Shown: positions 63,267-64,000 of the stretch, in pieces
Position numbering within the stretch: position 1 is the first letter of the stretch
Layout of the letters: every line of letters starts with the position of its first letter
Source: Hymenobacter translucens
GTDB taxonomy: Bacteria > Bacteroidota > Bacteroidia > Cytophagales > Hymenobacteraceae
DNA: 64,000 bases
Direction: 5' to 3'
Assembly (NCBI RefSeq): GCF_020685205.1
Contig: NZ_JAJERB010000004.1
Coordinates: forward strand, 248,001 to 312,000
Position numbers and translations under genes: made by a program
Notes under the pieces: model-generated
The model's input: only the letters and a program-made list of their open reading frames with translations
Database searches by the model: none
What the model was told of the DNA's origin: nothing

Positions 63267-64000
63267 GCTACGCGGCGGGAAAGCTGGTGAATGAGTTCGT
63301 GCCGGCTCTGCCGGGCCAGCTCGTAGTGCGCCGGCGTCAGCGTAAGCTCCCCATACCAGGCAAACTCAAACTGCCGGGCCACCACGGCAAACGCCTGCCG
63401 GAGCGGGCCGGCGGGCAGCTCGGCCAGAAAGTGGGCGTTGGTTTTGTCGGGCTGCCACTGCAGCAAGCCCTGGTCGGTAAGCTGCTTGAGCGCGCCCAGG
63501 TAGCCCAGGCGCACGGCCAGGCGGTAGTCGCCCCGGGCTTCGGCCTCGGTGAGCAGGGTGGGAATGTCCAGCTCGTGAATATTCTCATGCTCGGCGGTAT
63601 AGGCCAGGGGCAGCCGGCGCGGGGCCCGGCCAAACGCGGCGGTCAGGTCCAGGTCGAGCAGCTGCAGAATCACGAAGACCAGCAGCACCAGCAAGGCGGC
63701 GTAGAGCACGTAATTCCAGCCCTTGCTGCCGGCAGTGCCGGTCACCGGGCGCTGCATCCGGCTAAAAAACCGCTGCCAGAACCGTTGCCAGGCGCTGGTG
63801 GCCGGCTTGGCGGGCTCGGGCGCGTACTGCAGCTCCCGGTCGGAGCGCAGCGCAGCCAGCTGGCCCGCGGCGGGCCGGCGGATGGTCAGCGTCGTGGTAT
63901 CGGCCCGCTGCGGCCCCGCCGCCCAGGCCGCCGGGCGGGTTGGCACGCCCAACAACAGCAACCCCAGCGCCAGAACCCGCAGCAGCGGGGCGGCCGAAGC
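63263..64000 (-). CDS. DUF4129 domain protein (5' end outside window)
   Basis: The frame is open to the right edge, so the true start lies beyond the window; a TTG at 63961 is in the middle of the signal peptide (LLRVLALGLLLLGVPTRPAAWA). 245 residues are present. A membrane helix at ~96-116 (VLYAALLVLLVFVILQLLDLDL region) is followed by the DUF4129 domain: AEARGDYRLAVRLGYLGALKQLTDQGLLQWQPDKTN and FEFAWYGELTLTPAHYELA. The pattern matches the C-terminal domain of transglutaminase-linked DUF4129 proteins. It is the first gene seen of the MoxR operon, and upstream genes probably lie outside. Confidence 0.88.
   Translation of the reverse strand, partial: ASAAPLLRVLALGLLLLGVPTRPAAWAAGPQRADTTTLTIRRPAAGQLAALRSDRELQYAPEPAKPATSAWQRFWQRFFSRMQRPVTGTAGSKGWNYVLYAALLVLLVFVILQLLDLDLTAAFGRAPRRLPLAYTAEHENIHELDIPTLLTEAEARGDYRLAVRLGYLGALKQLTDQGLLQWQPDKTNAHFLAELPAGPLRQAFAVVARQFEFAWYGELTLTPAHYELARQSRHELIHQLSRRVA

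Overview
The window looks like chromosomal DNA of a high-GC member of the Bacteroidota, most likely Hymenobacter or a close relative in the Cytophagales. This is inferred from gene content and from promoters of the Bacteroidota type (TTG or TTTG, about 19-21 nt, then TAnnTTTG), together with weak Shine-Dalgarno signals. Supporting content is alternative complex III fused in operon with an aa3-type oxidase, GSCFA, DUF4350/DUF4129/MoxR/DUF58 genes, and outer-membrane FadL-type and very large barrel proteins. No mobile element, prophage, CRISPR array, rRNA or tRNA gene was found. This is ordinary, densely packed core and conserved-accessory DNA.

Layout. Positions 1-4156 (minus strand) hold a partial SGNH-hydrolase lipoprotein, an OmpP1/FadL transporter, MltG and a SAM methyltransferase. 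Positions 4377-9138 hold a divergent glyoxylate-shunt module: a RamB/ScfR-like XRE regulator (minus) facing malate synthase and isocitrate lyase (plus), with an inverted-repeat operator candidate in the shared promoter region. Positions 9216-12890 hold RNase D, an SPFH protein and small uncharacterised genes. Positions 13024-14595 hold a TetR regulator and a thioredoxin-reductase-like flavoprotein, each preceded by a version of the same operator. Positions 14772-25621 hold an M14 peptidase, queA, a lipoprotein-type methyltransferase, a membrane lipoprotein, priA and a DUF255 thioredoxin-domain protein. Positions 25682-29211 hold a GSCFA protein with a very long low-complexity tail and the rpsF-rpsR-rplI ribosomal operon.

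Positions 29659-46920 are the respiratory core. A consensus promoter drives actABCDEF (quinol:cytochrome c oxidoreductase), then coxB (subunit II) and coxA (subunit I), ending at a strong terminator. A second run carries ctaA and ctaB (heme A synthesis), two subunit III-family genes, subunit IV, an SCO copper chaperone, a DUF420 protein and a small CxxC membrane protein, ending at another terminator. Electrons from menaquinol would pass through the Act complex hemes to the CuA site of subunit II and on to oxygen. Heme A synthesis and copper insertion are encoded alongside.

Positions 47166-64000 hold an NtrY-like histidine kinase, a flavodoxin-fold oxidoreductase, a 1168-residue outer-membrane protein, a GH20 hexosaminidase, a multi-pass membrane protein and a minus-strand DUF4129-DUF4350-MoxR-DUF58 operon whose first gene is cut by the window edge.

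The least explained feature is a set of intergenic quasi-palindromes built from short degenerate repeats. They often fill whole intergenic gaps, including gaps inside the ribosomal and respiratory operons. A 54-bp perfect palindrome upstream of queA and a 28-bp perfect palindrome between aceB and aceA are also unexplained.
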